From Ruegeria sp. ANG-R (GTDB taxonomy: Bacteria > Pseudomonadota > Alphaproteobacteria > Rhodobacterales > Rhodobacteraceae): DNA of 64,000 nucleotides. This document shows, piece by piece, positions 8,153-16,409 of the stretch (position 1 is its first letter; every line of letters starts with the position of its first letter). The stretch lies in the NCBI RefSeq assembly GCF_000813985.1, contig NZ_JWLJ01000007.1, forward strand, positions 95,015 through 159,014, read 5' to 3'. Made by a program: the position numbers and the translations under genes. The notes beneath the pieces are model-generated. The model ran no database searches. It was not told the origin of the DNA and saw nothing but the letters and a program-made list of their open reading frames with translations.

Positions 8153-9442
8153 ATGGCAACAGAATTAGAGTTCCCCTTCGCAGCGCTGACCGTTCCGGCG
8201 AGACGGCACATCCGGGTGTTTCAGGTTCAACAGTTTCTCGATCGTTTTGCGATGGGTTTGACTGTTGCCGTTGTTGCACTGGCGTTGACCGATCGCGGAA
8301 TGGATCTGTTACAGATTTCGGTGCTATTTGGGGTCTACTCACTTACGACCTTGGCGATGGAACTTCCGTTCGGCGGATTGGCCGACAATATTGGACGCAA
8401 GCCGGTCTTTCTGGCTGCGGTTGTCGCCAGCTTGATCTCTCTCGTGCTCTTTCTCTCGACAAGCGATTTCTATGTTCTAGCGCTTTCATTTGCCTTCATC
8501 GGATTTGGACGTGCGCTACGGTCGGGCACGCTCGACGCCTGGTTCGTTGAGACCTTCAAAGCCGCTGCGCCGAACGTGGACGTTCAACCCGCTCTGGCAA
8601 AAGCGCAATGGGCCAATGCCATGGGCTTGGCGATGGGGGCCGTTCTGGGGGGCCTTCTGCCCGATCTCTTTGGCCCGACGGCAGCGAGACTGGGTTTTAG
8701 CGTCTATGATGTGCCCTACGCGGCGAGCTTGGCGGTGATGCTTGGGGTATTCGCCTATACCCTTTATTTTATTGTGGAAAAACCGCGCCCGTTGACCCCC
8801 CATGCCCTGAAACGGGGGTTCGCAGCTGTACCGCTGGTGGTCAAAGACGCAGGTCTTCTCGCATTGAGACATCCGGCGTTGTCGGTACTGCTGGCAGCTC
8901 TGGCGTTTTTCCTGATGGCGACCAACCCGGTAGAGGTGCTCTGGCCGGTCCATGCAAAGCCCATGCTGCAGAAAGGCTATGCAAATACAACAATAGGTGT
9001 CCTGACCGCGACCTACTTCTTCTCAATCGCATTCGGTGCCTGGCTGTCACCGCACATCAGCCGCATTTTCAGCAGACGGCACGCGATTACACTTGCGGCG
9101 GCTTTTGCCTGTACGGCGGGCGTTCAGGTCGCATTGGCTTTGCAGGGCAGCGTCATCGGCTTTGTGGCGGTTTTCATCCTCTATTCCGTTGTCCTCGGTG
9201 TTTCCGAGACGCCAGCCAGCAGTATTCTTCATAGATGCGTAGAAGACCGCCAGCGATCCACAATGCTATCTCTGAGGTCGCTGATACAGCAACTCGGAGC
9301 AGCTTTGGGTCTGATTCTGGCGGGAGCCATCGCTGAGGTCTACTCGATCCCTACGGCCTGGATGGTCGGCGCCGTGTTTCTTGTTATTGCCTTGATCCTG
9401 ATCGGCATCCTCGCCAAACGGCTTGCCGCAGAGACTGAATAG
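8153..9442 (+). CDS. MFS transporter
   Basis: This 429-residue protein has about twelve hydrophobic segments. The major-facilitator signature between TM2 and TM3 is visible as FGGLADNIGRKPV, with a related basic loop in the second half (SPHISRIFSRRHAIT). It most resembles drug or metabolite exporters of the MFS_1 group; the substrate is unknown. I chose the ATG at 8153 because it gives a normal cytoplasmic N-terminus before TM1 (MATELEFPFAALTVPARRH). The open frame extends 30 codons further to 8063, but those residues look unlike coding sequence. Its codon choice is somewhat less GC-biased than that of smc, and it is flanked by small orphan genes, so acquisition is possible. Confidence 0.85.
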   Translation: MATELEFPFAALTVPARRHIRVFQVQQFLDRFAMGLTVAVVALALTDRGMDLLQISVLFGVYSLTTLAMELPFGGLADNIGRKPVFLAAVVASLISLVLFLSTSDFYVLALSFAFIGFGRALRSGTLDAWFVETFKAAAPNVDVQPALAKAQWANAMGLAMGAVLGGLLPDLFGPTAARLGFSVYDVPYAASLAVMLGVFAYTLYFIVEKPRPLTPHALKRGFAAVPLVVKDAGLLALRHPALSVLLAALAFFLMATNPVEVLWPVHAKPMLQKGYANTTIGVLTATYFFSIAFGAWLSPHISRIFSRRHAITLAAAFACTAGVQVALALQGSVIGFVAVFILYSVVLGVSETPASSILHRCVEDRQRSTMLSLRSLIQQLGAALGLILAGAIAEVYSIPTAWMVGAVFLVIALILIGILAKRLAAETE

Positions 9443-9612
9443 CGGCCATTTGTGCGACGTGCAGCATTGACCGGTCTGGGCCGGGCGCAGTCACTCGGGC
9501 AACACCTCCAGCGTGGGTCTCGCAGCTGCAAAACGTCAAAGCCGGGCCTGTTTCGGCCCCGATGTCGTCCGCGTTCAGAGACCCAAGCCACTCGCCATTT
9601 GCACCAAGTCCT

Positions 9613-10353
9613 TCAGGAGGATCGGGCCAACCACTCTTCGGGTACCTTGATCTCCGGCCGGTTGGGGTGATGCGGCACGTCCAGAGCATGGGGCAAGGTT
9701 GATATCGGATGACGTACTTTCACACGATCATTGCGGATGAAAGTGGCCTCAACGACCCGGGGAAACTCTGTACCATCGACAATCATCGAGCCTGACGCGT
9801 TATTTGTACGGAGATGGGCACATGTGAATTTAGCACCGATTGCCTCGTAAAGTGGTTTCGCTTTTTCGAAAAACCTCGGCTTGGTCAGGATCGAGGGGAT
9901 TCGATGAAGCTCGATCACGATGATCCGGAACCGGTCGAGATACGCGGCTGGCAGGGTTTCGAACACCGGGTATTCAGCCGCTTCGATGTCCATTTGCAAC
10001 ATCAGGTCCCCGGACGCTGGCGCATTTTGAACCATCCAGTCCTCAAGCGAAATCACCTCACCTTCGGTGCGCGGGCCGAGATGCTGCTTGCAAAAAACGG
10101 CGCCGGGGATTACCTCGGCTGGCCCATCCACCGAGGCATCGGCCATGATCGACGGGATGCCCCACTTGGCCAGATCAAGTTCAAAGCTCGATTGCCGGGA
10201 AACGCCGGGTGAAAAGCAGGCTTTGATCCCATGCATGTCACTCGGCACCAAATAACCGCCATCGCCAAAAGCCCCGATCCGGATCAGCGGGTGCCCCACA
10301 TCAAATGGGCGCAGGACATCGGCAAGCAGTTTACGGCGGTCGTCGATTGTCAT
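9613..10353 (-). CDS. FkbM-family methyltransferase-like protein
   Basis: This 246-residue protein has the layout of FkbM-type SAM-dependent methyltransferases: an early glycine-rich stretch with GDGGY, the core motif LMLQMDIEAAEYPVFETLP (a variant of the family's D-x-E-G-x-E motif), then a hydrophobic strand IIVIELH. Such enzymes usually O-methylate sugars or secondary metabolites. No glycosyltransferase or polysaccharide cluster lies nearby, so this is an orphan gene and the acceptor is unknown. It converges on the MFS gene with 170 bases between them that hold no gene I can support. Confidence 0.7.
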   Translation of the reverse strand: MTIDDRRKLLADVLRPFDVGHPLIRIGAFGDGGYLVPSDMHGIKACFSPGVSRQSSFELDLAKWGIPSIMADASVDGPAEVIPGAVFCKQHLGPRTEGEVISLEDWMVQNAPASGDLMLQMDIEAAEYPVFETLPAAYLDRFRIIVIELHRIPSILTKPRFFEKAKPLYEAIGAKFTCAHLRTNNASGSMIVDGTEFPRVVEATFIRNDRVKVRHPISTLPHALDVPHHPNRPEIKVPEEWLARSS

Positions 10354-10442
10354 GAAATGAACTCGAGGCTTCTAGCGTGCTTTGGTCAGCCTAAGGAAAT
10401 GTCCGGTTGGCCGCAATTGATAGGTGGCGGTGAAGGGCGGTC

Positions 10443-11606
10443 TTATAGCTGACCAAGCAGATCAGCCGTCGGCCATGCATCCGCTGGCAATCCCAACCGC
10501 GCCTGCTCGGCCTGCACCGCGGCGCGGGTACCGGCTCCCAGAATACCGTCGATTTTGCCCACGTTATAGCCACGTGCCTGTAGTTTGGTCTGCAATTGCT
10601 TCATCTGCGCACCATTTAGCCCGGGGGCTGGGTTGCCTGCGTTGTAGATCTGCGCGCCCTCTAGCCTTGTGCCAAAATAGGCGGCTGTCAGGACGTAGAC
10701 AAAGCTCTGGTTCCATTCGAAATAGACGTCGAAATTCGGATAGGCGAGGAAAGCAGGCCCCTTGTGCCCCTGTGGCAGGATCAATGAGGCGGGGAGGTTG
10801 GCCAGTGACCCGCTGCGCGGCTGAACACCCATCGCCTGCCACTCGGAGATCGGGCGCGGTTTGCCGGGCCCCGACAGCGACCAATCCATCTGCGCAGGCA
10901 CGGTGACCTCCTGCAGCCAAGGCTGGCCCGGTTGCCAGCCCAGATGCGACAGCATCCTGGCCCCGGACATCAACGCGTCCGGTGCCGAGGTTTTCAGCGA
11001 GACCTTGCCGTCTCCGTCCCCATCCACGCCGTTTTCAAGGATGTCGCGCGGCAGCATCTGGACCATGCCGATTTCACCGGCCCAGGCGCCGGTGGTGCGG
11101 GCAGGGTCGAAATCACCTTGTTCATACAGCTCGATAGCTGCGAAGATCTGGGGCCGGAACAGCTCGGGGCGGCGGCAGTCATGGGCCAGCGTCACAAGCG
11201 CGTTGCGCGTGTTGAAATCGCCCTGAAACGCGCCGTAATCGGTCTCGAACGCCCAGAAAGCCAGCAACACGCCGCGCGAGACACCGTATTCCCGCTCGAT
11301 CCGGTCAAACACGGCATCGTACTTGCGCGACATCGCCGTGCCCCGGTCGATCCGGTTTTGCGAAATCAGGCGACGCGAGAAATCGATGAACGGTTTCTGG
11401 AACACACCTTGCGCGCGATCGGCCTTCAGCACCGCATTGTCCTGCTGCACACCTTTGAAAAAGGCGTTGACCGTGGAGGTGTCGAACCCCTGCTGAACGG
11501 CTTCGGCTTTCAGCCCTTTGACAAAGGCATTGAACCCGCCGCCGCACTGGGCAAGGGCGGGCGAGGCGAACAGGGCGGCGGCGACAAGGCCGGAAAGGAA
11601 ACGCAT
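10443..11606 (-). CDS. Lytic murein transglycosylase (MltB/SLT_2 type) with peptidoglycan-binding domain
   Basis: This 387-residue exported enzyme has a signal peptide (MRFLSGLVAAALFASPALA), an SLT_2/MltB catalytic domain with the catalytic Glu in FWAFETDYGAFQG, and a C-terminal PG_binding_1 domain (about residues 325-385). It cleaves the MurNAc-GlcNAc bond of peptidoglycan with 1,6-anhydro formation. The ATG at 11606 is chosen because it begins the signal peptide; 26 upstream codons are open but lie within cobD. It is 11 bases downstream of cobD on the same strand, so it is the last gene of a cobC-cobD operon, an odd partnership that probably reflects shared transcription only. Confidence 0.92.
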   Translation of the reverse strand: MRFLSGLVAAALFASPALAQCGGGFNAFVKGLKAEAVQQGFDTSTVNAFFKGVQQDNAVLKADRAQGVFQKPFIDFSRRLISQNRIDRGTAMSRKYDAVFDRIEREYGVSRGVLLAFWAFETDYGAFQGDFNTRNALVTLAHDCRRPELFRPQIFAAIELYEQGDFDPARTTGAWAGEIGMVQMLPRDILENGVDGDGDGKVSLKTSAPDALMSGARMLSHLGWQPGQPWLQEVTVPAQMDWSLSGPGKPRPISEWQAMGVQPRSGSLANLPASLILPQGHKGPAFLAYPNFDVYFEWNQSFVYVLTAAYFGTRLEGAQIYNAGNPAPGLNGAQMKQLQTKLQARGYNVGKIDGILGAGTRAAVQAEQARLGLPADAWPTADLLGQL

Positions 11607-11617
11607 GAGCAGGTCCG

Positions 11618-12538
11618 TCAGAATATGAAGTTGAACCCAACCCACACCGACACGAGCCCAAGCGCAAGCCCCCATACCTGCCACAACATGCCCGATGCGC
11701 GAAAAACCTCCGCTGCGTCGATGTTTTGCCGCGCATTTCCATTCACCCAGGCGAGATTGCGCATCTGTCCGTCATAGCTGCGCGGTCCGGCCAGCGCGAT
11801 ATCCAGCGCACGTGCCATAGCGGCCTCGGGCCAGCCCGCGTTGGGTGAGATGTGGCGGCGGGCGTCGGCGCTTATCTCGCGCCAGCTTGCCCATTGACCG
11901 GACAGGGCCACTATCATCAGGCAGGTCAGCCGCGCGGGGATCAGGTTCAGCAGATCATCCAGCCGGGCAGCAGCCCAGCCAAAGTCGCGATACGTCTCGT
12001 TGCGATAACCGATCATGCTGTCGGCGGTGTTGACGGCCTTGTAGACCAGCAGCCCCGGCAGACCCGCGATCAGAAACCAAAAGGCCGGTGCGATCACCCC
12101 GTCACTCAGGTTTTCTGCGGCGCTTTCGATGGCAGAGCGGGCCACCTGCGCCTCGGTCATGGCGGTCGTATCACGTGAGACGATCATGGCGACCTGCGCT
12201 CGACCTTCGGGCAGGGAGGTCAGCAGCCCTTCACCGACCGCACGGACATGGGTGACTAAAGATCTTTGGGCCAAAAGGATCGCGCAGATCACGATCTCGG
12301 CGATCGGTCCCAGCAATGCCAGCAGGCGGCCCAACGCAAGTGCAGCCAGAACCAGGAGTACGACCACCGCCACGCCTTTCAGGCGGCGCCGCGTCCCCTG
12401 GTTCAGCCGGGCGTCCAGCCAGCCAATCGCGTTGCCCATCAGCACGGCCGGATGGCGGATACGTGACCACAGCCAATCCGGCTCACCCAGTGCCGCGTCC
12501 AGACACATGGCGCAGACCAACAGGAGCGGCGTGCTCAC
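11618..12538 (-). CDS. cobD: Adenosylcobinamide-phosphate synthase CobD/CbiB
   Basis: This 306-residue integral membrane protein catalyses attachment of the aminopropanol (phosphate) arm to adenosylcobyric acid in cobalamin synthesis. Family features are the N-terminal [20 protein letters not shown], the [28 protein letters not shown] segment and the [13 protein letters not shown] motif. The GTG start at 12538 overlaps the cobC stop in a GTGA junction, so the two are translationally coupled. The longer open frame upstream (to 12655) runs inside cobC and is discarded. Its usual partner CobC makes the arm precursor. Confidence 0.95.
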   Translation of the reverse strand: MSTPLLLVCAMCLDAALGEPDWLWSRIRHPAVLMGNAIGWLDARLNQGTRRRLKGVAVVVLLVLAALALGRLLALLGPIAEIVICAILLAQRSLVTHVRAVGEGLLTSLPEGRAQVAMIVSRDTTAMTEAQVARSAIESAAENLSDGVIAPAFWFLIAGLPGLLVYKAVNTADSMIGYRNETYRDFGWAAARLDDLLNLIPARLTCLMIVALSGQWASWREISADARRHISPNAGWPEAAMARALDIALAGPRSYDGQMRNLAWVNGNARQNIDAAEVFRASGMLWQVWGLALGLVSVWVGFNFIF

Positions 12539-13500
12539 AACGCCGCCTCCAACCGCGCCCAACCGTCCGCGGTCGGCAGTCCGAGGCGCAGATAAGTTTC
12601 GGAGTAGGGAAAGACACGGCTCCAGATATGGGCGCGGGCCAACCGGTCCTGCCACGCCGCCGCGTCATCAACGTCGTAGAGGCGGAACAGGCTGGTGCCG
12701 CCGACCAGCCGGGCCCCTCTGGTGGTCAGAAGCCGATCCAACCGTGCGGCGTCCTTTGCCAGACGGTCCCGGGTTGCCGCAGCCCATGCACGGTCACGTA
12801 AAGCCTGTTCTCCGATCCGCAAAGCAGGACCGGACACGGCCCACGGCCCTGTCAGATCGTTCAGCCGGGCAATCAGGTCAGGATGGCCAATGGCAAAGCC
12901 CAGCCGCAGCCCGGCCAGCCCCCAGAACTTACCGAAGCTTTTCAGCACAACGACGCCGGGCCGCTCCGCCAGATGGACCAGTGAGGCGTCGGGCGTGACA
13001 TCGCAAAAGCTTTCGTCAATCACGGTCAGCGGCGCATCGGCGTCCGCCTCCTGCCAGATGCGCCCATCGGGGTTGTTGGGATGCACGATCACCCGCGCCT
13101 GCGCCGCGCCGGTGCCCTGTACCGCCCAGCCCTGCGCGGTGAACGCGGCGGCGTGCTCATTATAGGTGGGCATGGTAATCTGCACGCGCCCCGCCGTCGC
13201 AAGCGCAGGTATGCGGGCAATCACCGCCGACGCGCCGGGGGCGGGCAGGATCGCCGCCGTGTCAGGAACCCCCCAAAAGTCCCGCGCCGCATCCGACAGC
13301 CGCTCAAACGCGCCATGATCGGGCAATTCCATCCAATCCGAAGGCCGCAGGCCGGACACTTCGAAGGGATGCGGGTTGATCCCGGTCGACAGGTCGATCC
13401 AGTCATCGCGCTTGCCGCCATATCGCGCCATCGCACCATCCAGCCCGCCGCCATGATCGCGCGCAGCCCGAGGGTCCAAATTTTCAGCCTGTCCAGTCAT
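12535..13500 (-). CDS. cobC: Threonine-phosphate decarboxylase CobC
   Basis: This 321-residue PLP enzyme of fold type I decarboxylates L-threonine-O-3-phosphate to (R)-1-amino-2-propanol phosphate, the arm used by CobD. Signs are the N-terminal [14 protein letters not shown] motif, PNNPDG in the middle, and the Schiff-base lysine in [19 protein letters not shown]. CobC enzymes resemble histidinol-phosphate aminotransferase, but the STGINP start and the adjacent cobD favour CobC. It starts the minus-strand operon cobC-cobD-transglycosylase. No cobalamin riboswitch is visible in the 181 bases upstream. Confidence 0.93.
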   Translation of the reverse strand: MTGQAENLDPRAARDHGGGLDGAMARYGGKRDDWIDLSTGINPHPFEVSGLRPSDWMELPDHGAFERLSDAARDFWGVPDTAAILPAPGASAVIARIPALATAGRVQITMPTYNEHAAAFTAQGWAVQGTGAAQARVIVHPNNPDGRIWQEADADAPLTVIDESFCDVTPDASLVHLAERPGVVVLKSFGKFWGLAGLRLGFAIGHPDLIARLNDLTGPWAVSGPALRIGEQALRDRAWAAATRDRLAKDAARLDRLLTTRGARLVGGTSLFRLYDVDDAAAWQDRLARAHIWSRVFPYSETYLRLGLPTADGWARLEAAL

Positions 13501-13524
13501 CTGCCCCAGCCGGAATCACCTGTT

Positions 13525-13547
13525 TCCGCTGCTTCAAGCGGATTTTT
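13525..13547 (+). terminator. Hairpin followed by T-run in the cobC/receiver gap
   Basis: TCCGCT (13525-13530) pairs with AGCGGA (13537-13542) and is followed by TTTTT on the plus strand. No plus-strand gene lies upstream, so it may be part of the cobC leader, or end an unrecognised short transcript antisense to cobC. Confidence 0.35.
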
Positions 13548-13596
13548 GCCGTTCTTACAAGCGAATCCGCCCGATCACGGCGCTGTGCAGGCGTTG

Positions 13597-13611
13597 TTAA
13601 CACTTTGTTAA
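13597..13611. promoter_or_regulatory. CtrA-type box TTAA-N7-TTAA
   Basis: TTAACACTTTGTTAA is an exact match to the canonical full CtrA recognition sequence. It sits 71 bases upstream of the receiver-protein start codon and within a larger direct repeat TTGTTAA-N4-TTGTTAA. CtrA is the response regulator that controls motility, gene-transfer agent and signalling genes in Rhodobacteraceae. Confidence 0.65.
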
Positions 13612-13681
13612 GGAAATCGCGTGATCACGGACAACAGGGGTCGGCACCACTCACCCATATCACGTGCCGAGGTTGTTGCAA

Positions 13682-14044
13682 ATGAAAGTACTGATTGTTG
13701 AGAGTAACCCCGATCTGGGTCGGGTCTGGCAGCGCCATCTGCAAAGGCAGGAGGCCGAGGTCACGCTGGTCGAAACGCAAGAGGCTGCGATCCTTGCGCT
13801 CTATGGAACCGCCTTTGATATCATTGTGCTGGATCTGGTACTGGAAACCGGCAGCGCGTTGGCGGTCGCCGATTTCGCAAGCTATCGCAGGCCCGAAACA
13901 CGGGTCATCTTCGTCACCAACACCACCTTTTTCTCGGACGGTTCCATCTTTGCCCACAGCGCAAATGCCTGCGCCTATGTGCAAAGCTCGACTCCGCCCG
14001 AGGATCTGGCAGCCATGGTCGAACACTACGCCGCGGGGCGCTGA
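13682..14044 (+). CDS. Stand-alone response-regulator receiver domain, degenerate
   Basis: This 120-residue protein consists of one CheY-like domain. The phospho-acceptor Asp is present (IIVLDLVLE, D52), as is the Thr position (FVTNTT). The acidic pocket near residue 8 reads VES instead of the usual D-D, and the conserved Lys before Pro in the last strand is replaced (AYVQSSTP in place of a KP motif). Phosphorylation chemistry is therefore doubtful and it may act as a constitutive or protein-binding module. ATG at 13682 is preferred over a start six codons earlier. Its 3' end overlaps the convergent GST gene by 19 bases. A CtrA-type box lies upstream. Confidence 0.85.
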   Translation: MKVLIVESNPDLGRVWQRHLQRQEAEVTLVETQEAAILALYGTAFDIIVLDLVLETGSALAVADFASYRRPETRVIFVTNTTFFSDGSIFAHSANACAYVQSSTPPEDLAAMVEHYAAGR

Positions 14045-15015
14045 TCGCGCCTGTGCGGCTCCAAATAATCCAGAACAGGATTCACCGGGATGATCCGATG
14101 CGGATTGATGCTGTCATGGCTGTAGTGATAGTGGCGCACGATGTGGTTCATGTTCACCGTCTCGGCCACGCCGGGCCATTGATATAGCTCCCGCGTGTAA
14201 GCCCAGAGGTTCGGGTAATCCACCAATCGCCGTCGGTTGCATTTGAAATGCAGGTGATAGACCGGATCGAACCGGATCAGCGTGGTGAACAGCCGCCAGT
14301 CGGCCTCGGTCACGCGATCTCCCATAAGGTAACGGTTCCGGGCCAGGCGATCCTCAAGCCAGTCCAGGGTGTCGAACAATGGGCCGATGGCGGCGTCATA
14401 GGCCTGTTGTGAAGTGGCGAACCCGCATTTGTAGACGCCGTTATTGATGTCCGAGTAAATCCGCGCGTTGACCTCTTCGATCGCGTCCCGCATCGCCTCG
14501 GGCCAATAGTCATCGCTGTTGCCGGTGATCCCGTTGAAGGCCGAGTTGAACATGCGGATGATTTCCGAGCTTTCGTTCGAGACGATGGTCTTCTCCACCT
14601 TGTCCCACAGGATCGGCACCGTCACGCGGCCTGAATAGTCAGGATCAGCACGGGTATAGATCTGATGGGCAAAGTCATGTCCGAACAGCTTATCCCCCGT
14701 CGCGCCATAGTCGTCCACCTCGAAAGTCCAGCCCTTGTCCAGCATGTCGGGATGCACAACCGAGACCGAGATGTGGTCGCTCAGCCCCTTCAACGCGCGA
14801 AAGATCAGCGTCCGATGGGCCCAGGGGCAGGCGTGGCTGACGTAGAGGTGATAACGCCCGCTTTCCGCCTCGAATCCGCCCCGCCCCGAGGGGCCGGGCG
14901 CGCCATCGGCGGTGATCCAGTTGCGAAACTGCGCCGCCGAGCGTTTGAATGCCCCGCCGGTGGATTTGGTATCATACCAGGTGTCATGCCATTCGCCGTC
15001 GACAAGCAGGCCCAT
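14026..15015 (-). CDS. Glutathionyl-hydroquinone reductase (Xi-class GST, YqjG/ECM4 type)
   Basis: This 329-residue protein is a Xi-class glutathione transferase, which reduces glutathionyl-hydroquinones. The catalytic Cys lies in SHACPWAHRT (C63), the family hallmark, followed by the glutathione-site segment NESSEIIRMFNSAFN and a C-terminal helical domain containing YLMGDRVTEADWRLFTTL. It is cytosolic and involved in quinone and xenobiotic detoxification. Its stop codon lies within the convergent receiver gene. It appears monocistronic. Confidence 0.92.
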   Translation of the reverse strand: MGLLVDGEWHDTWYDTKSTGGAFKRSAAQFRNWITADGAPGPSGRGGFEAESGRYHLYVSHACPWAHRTLIFRALKGLSDHISVSVVHPDMLDKGWTFEVDDYGATGDKLFGHDFAHQIYTRADPDYSGRVTVPILWDKVEKTIVSNESSEIIRMFNSAFNGITGNSDDYWPEAMRDAIEEVNARIYSDINNGVYKCGFATSQQAYDAAIGPLFDTLDWLEDRLARNRYLMGDRVTEADWRLFTTLIRFDPVYHLHFKCNRRRLVDYPNLWAYTRELYQWPGVAETVNMNHIVRHYHYSHDSINPHRIIPVNPVLDYLEPHRRDQRPAA

Positions 15016-15227
15016 CGTGTATCCTTTCGCGTTGCGTTTGAGGCAAAGATAGGCCGCCTTCCGCCGCGATCCTATTTCATCGGACGCGCATGGGGCCTGC
15101 GCGTGTGCACAGTGATGGCGGGATGTCTGAGCAACAGATCAGAAAAGCCAAAGGCTATGTGACGCTGTTCACTGGATTTTTACAAAACATCCGCCAGAAT
15201 AGAGGACGTTAAGGGGGGAAGTTTATT

Positions 15228-15581
15228 ATGAGTACCTATGTTTCCAAGGAAATTCGCGCCGAATTGGATGCGGCCCGAATCGCCACCCTCAAGAAGTCCA
15301 GCCGTTTGCGGGTGGAGGTAGGCGACAATTCCTACAAGATCCTCACATTGTGGAAAGACGGATTCACGGTCGAGGCTGAGACCACGCCGCGTTTGCGCGG
15401 GTTGGTCGATATCTATGACGGGGCCAGTCACCTGTACCAGTGCCTGATCATCGCAGATGAGGAAGCGGTGGGTGAGATGCGTTATGAGTTCAAGCGCAGC
15501 ACCGTGGCCGCCGACAAGGCCCCGCTGGATTTCTATCGCGCCCCGGATGCGCCGATTGCATTGCTTGAAGACCTCGACTGA
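15228..15581 (+). CDS. Conserved hypothetical protein, possibly PilZ-like beta domain
   Basis: This 117-residue soluble protein has a basic N-terminal segment (ELDAARIATLKKSSRLRVEVGD) followed by alternating short hydrophobic strands (KILTLWKDGFTVEAE, GLVDIYDGASHLYQCLI) and an acidic tail (LLEDLD). The order basic helix then small beta barrel recalls PilZ-like domains, but the diagnostic R-x-x-x-R and D-x-S-x-x-G pair is absent, so I assign no function. It has a good ribosome-binding site (AAGGGGGG, 11 bases upstream of ATG). It is single, convergent with the FAH gene, with a long hairpin between them. Confidence 0.7.
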   Translation: MSTYVSKEIRAELDAARIATLKKSSRLRVEVGDNSYKILTLWKDGFTVEAETTPRLRGLVDIYDGASHLYQCLIIADEEAVGEMRYEFKRSTVAADKAPLDFYRAPDAPIALLEDLD

Positions 15582-15601
15582 GGCGTACAAACCTTTACTT
15601 A

Positions 15602-15651
15602 TGGCACCAGTGCCCCGACGCGCTTTCGGCGTTCCGGGGGCAATGGTGCCA
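15602..15651. terminator. Long hairpin between convergent genes
   Basis: TGGCACCA (15602-15609) pairs with TGGTGCCA (15644-15651). The pairing continues inwards through GCCCC/GGGGC to near the loop CGCTTTCG, giving an almost full 50-base stem. There is no clear T-run. It lies between genes that converge and probably acts as a bidirectional terminator. Confidence 0.6.
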
Positions 15652-15680
15652 CAAGGTTCTCAGGTATCGGGCCGGGCGGT

Positions 15681-16379
15681 TTACTTGGGGGCTGTCAGTG
15701 TCAAGTGCACGGGGGTCAGACCATCAATGCCGCCTTCGATTTGGTCTCCGGCGACCACGGGCCCGACCCCTGCGGGTGTTCCGGTCAGAATCAGATCTCC
15801 GGGGCGCAAATGGTAGAAACCCGATAGATGGGAGATCAGTTCATCGATCTTCCAGACCAGCTCTGACAATGTGGCGTCTTGTACGACCCGCTCATTGACG
15901 CTCAGATAGATGCGCTTGTCATCAGATGGGCTCCAGTCATCGGCGCGGGTCAGCGGAGCGAAGACCGCGCCGTTTTCCACATCCTTGCCCAGATCCCAGG
16001 GGCGCTGCTTGTTGCGCTCACGAATCTGCAAGTCGCGGCGCGTCATGTCCAAGGCACAGCCGTAGCCAAAGATCGCGGCTTGGGCCTGCGCGGCCGTGGC
16101 CTGAAAAACCGGCTTGCCGATGGCAACGGCCAGTTCCATTTCATGATGATAATCCTCGGTCCCTGCCGGATACGGCACATGTGCCCCGGTCAGAACCGCA
16201 TTGGGCGCGGATTTGGTGAAGTAAAACGGCGTCTGGCGATCCACCTCATGCCCCATCTCGGCGGCGTGGGCGGCATAGTTGCGGCCCACGCAGAAAATCC
16301 GCCCGATCGGATAGGTCGCCTGTTCCCCCTGCACCGGGATGCTCGGGATGTCCGGAAGCGTAAAAAGGTGGTTGGGCAT
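15681..16379 (-). CDS. Fumarylacetoacetate hydrolase family protein
   Basis: This 232-residue protein belongs to the FAH superfamily, which cleaves C-C bonds of acylpyruvates such as fumarylpyruvate, or acts on oxaloacetate. It has the IFCVGRNYAAHAAEMG start, the metal-binding acidic residues in YHHEMELAVAIGKP, the DMTRRDLQ segment and the terminal GDLILTGTPAGVGPV motif. The length fits the short bacterial fumarylpyruvate hydrolase/YcgM group. It lies downstream of a MalY-type gene on the same strand, 30 bases away, so cotranscription is likely. The exact substrate is not readable. Confidence 0.88.
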   Translation of the reverse strand: MPNHLFTLPDIPSIPVQGEQATYPIGRIFCVGRNYAAHAAEMGHEVDRQTPFYFTKSAPNAVLTGAHVPYPAGTEDYHHEMELAVAIGKPVFQATAAQAQAAIFGYGCALDMTRRDLQIRERNKQRPWDLGKDVENGAVFAPLTRADDWSPSDDKRIYLSVNERVVQDATLSELVWKIDELISHLSGFYHLRPGDLILTGTPAGVGPVVAGDQIEGGIDGLTPVHLTLTAPK

Positions 16380-16409
16380 GATGTGCCTCCGTTTATTTTT
16401 GAACGGGGT

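Noticed and set aside
9443..9612. Small gene in the gap between the MFS and FkbM genes
   Set aside because: Open frames there (for example 9452-9670 plus and 9384-9689 minus) run into the flanking genes and lack ribosome-binding sites or recognisable sequence; only a weak 5-bp hairpin near 9544 is present.
10932..11777. 281-codon plus-strand open frame
   Set aside because: Antisense to the lytic transglycosylase and cobD genes; composition is not protein-like.
13501..13681. Possible cobalamin riboswitch upstream of cobC
   Set aside because: Searched for a B12 box and pairing arms on the minus strand; none was seen. Only a short hairpin and the CtrA-type box are present.
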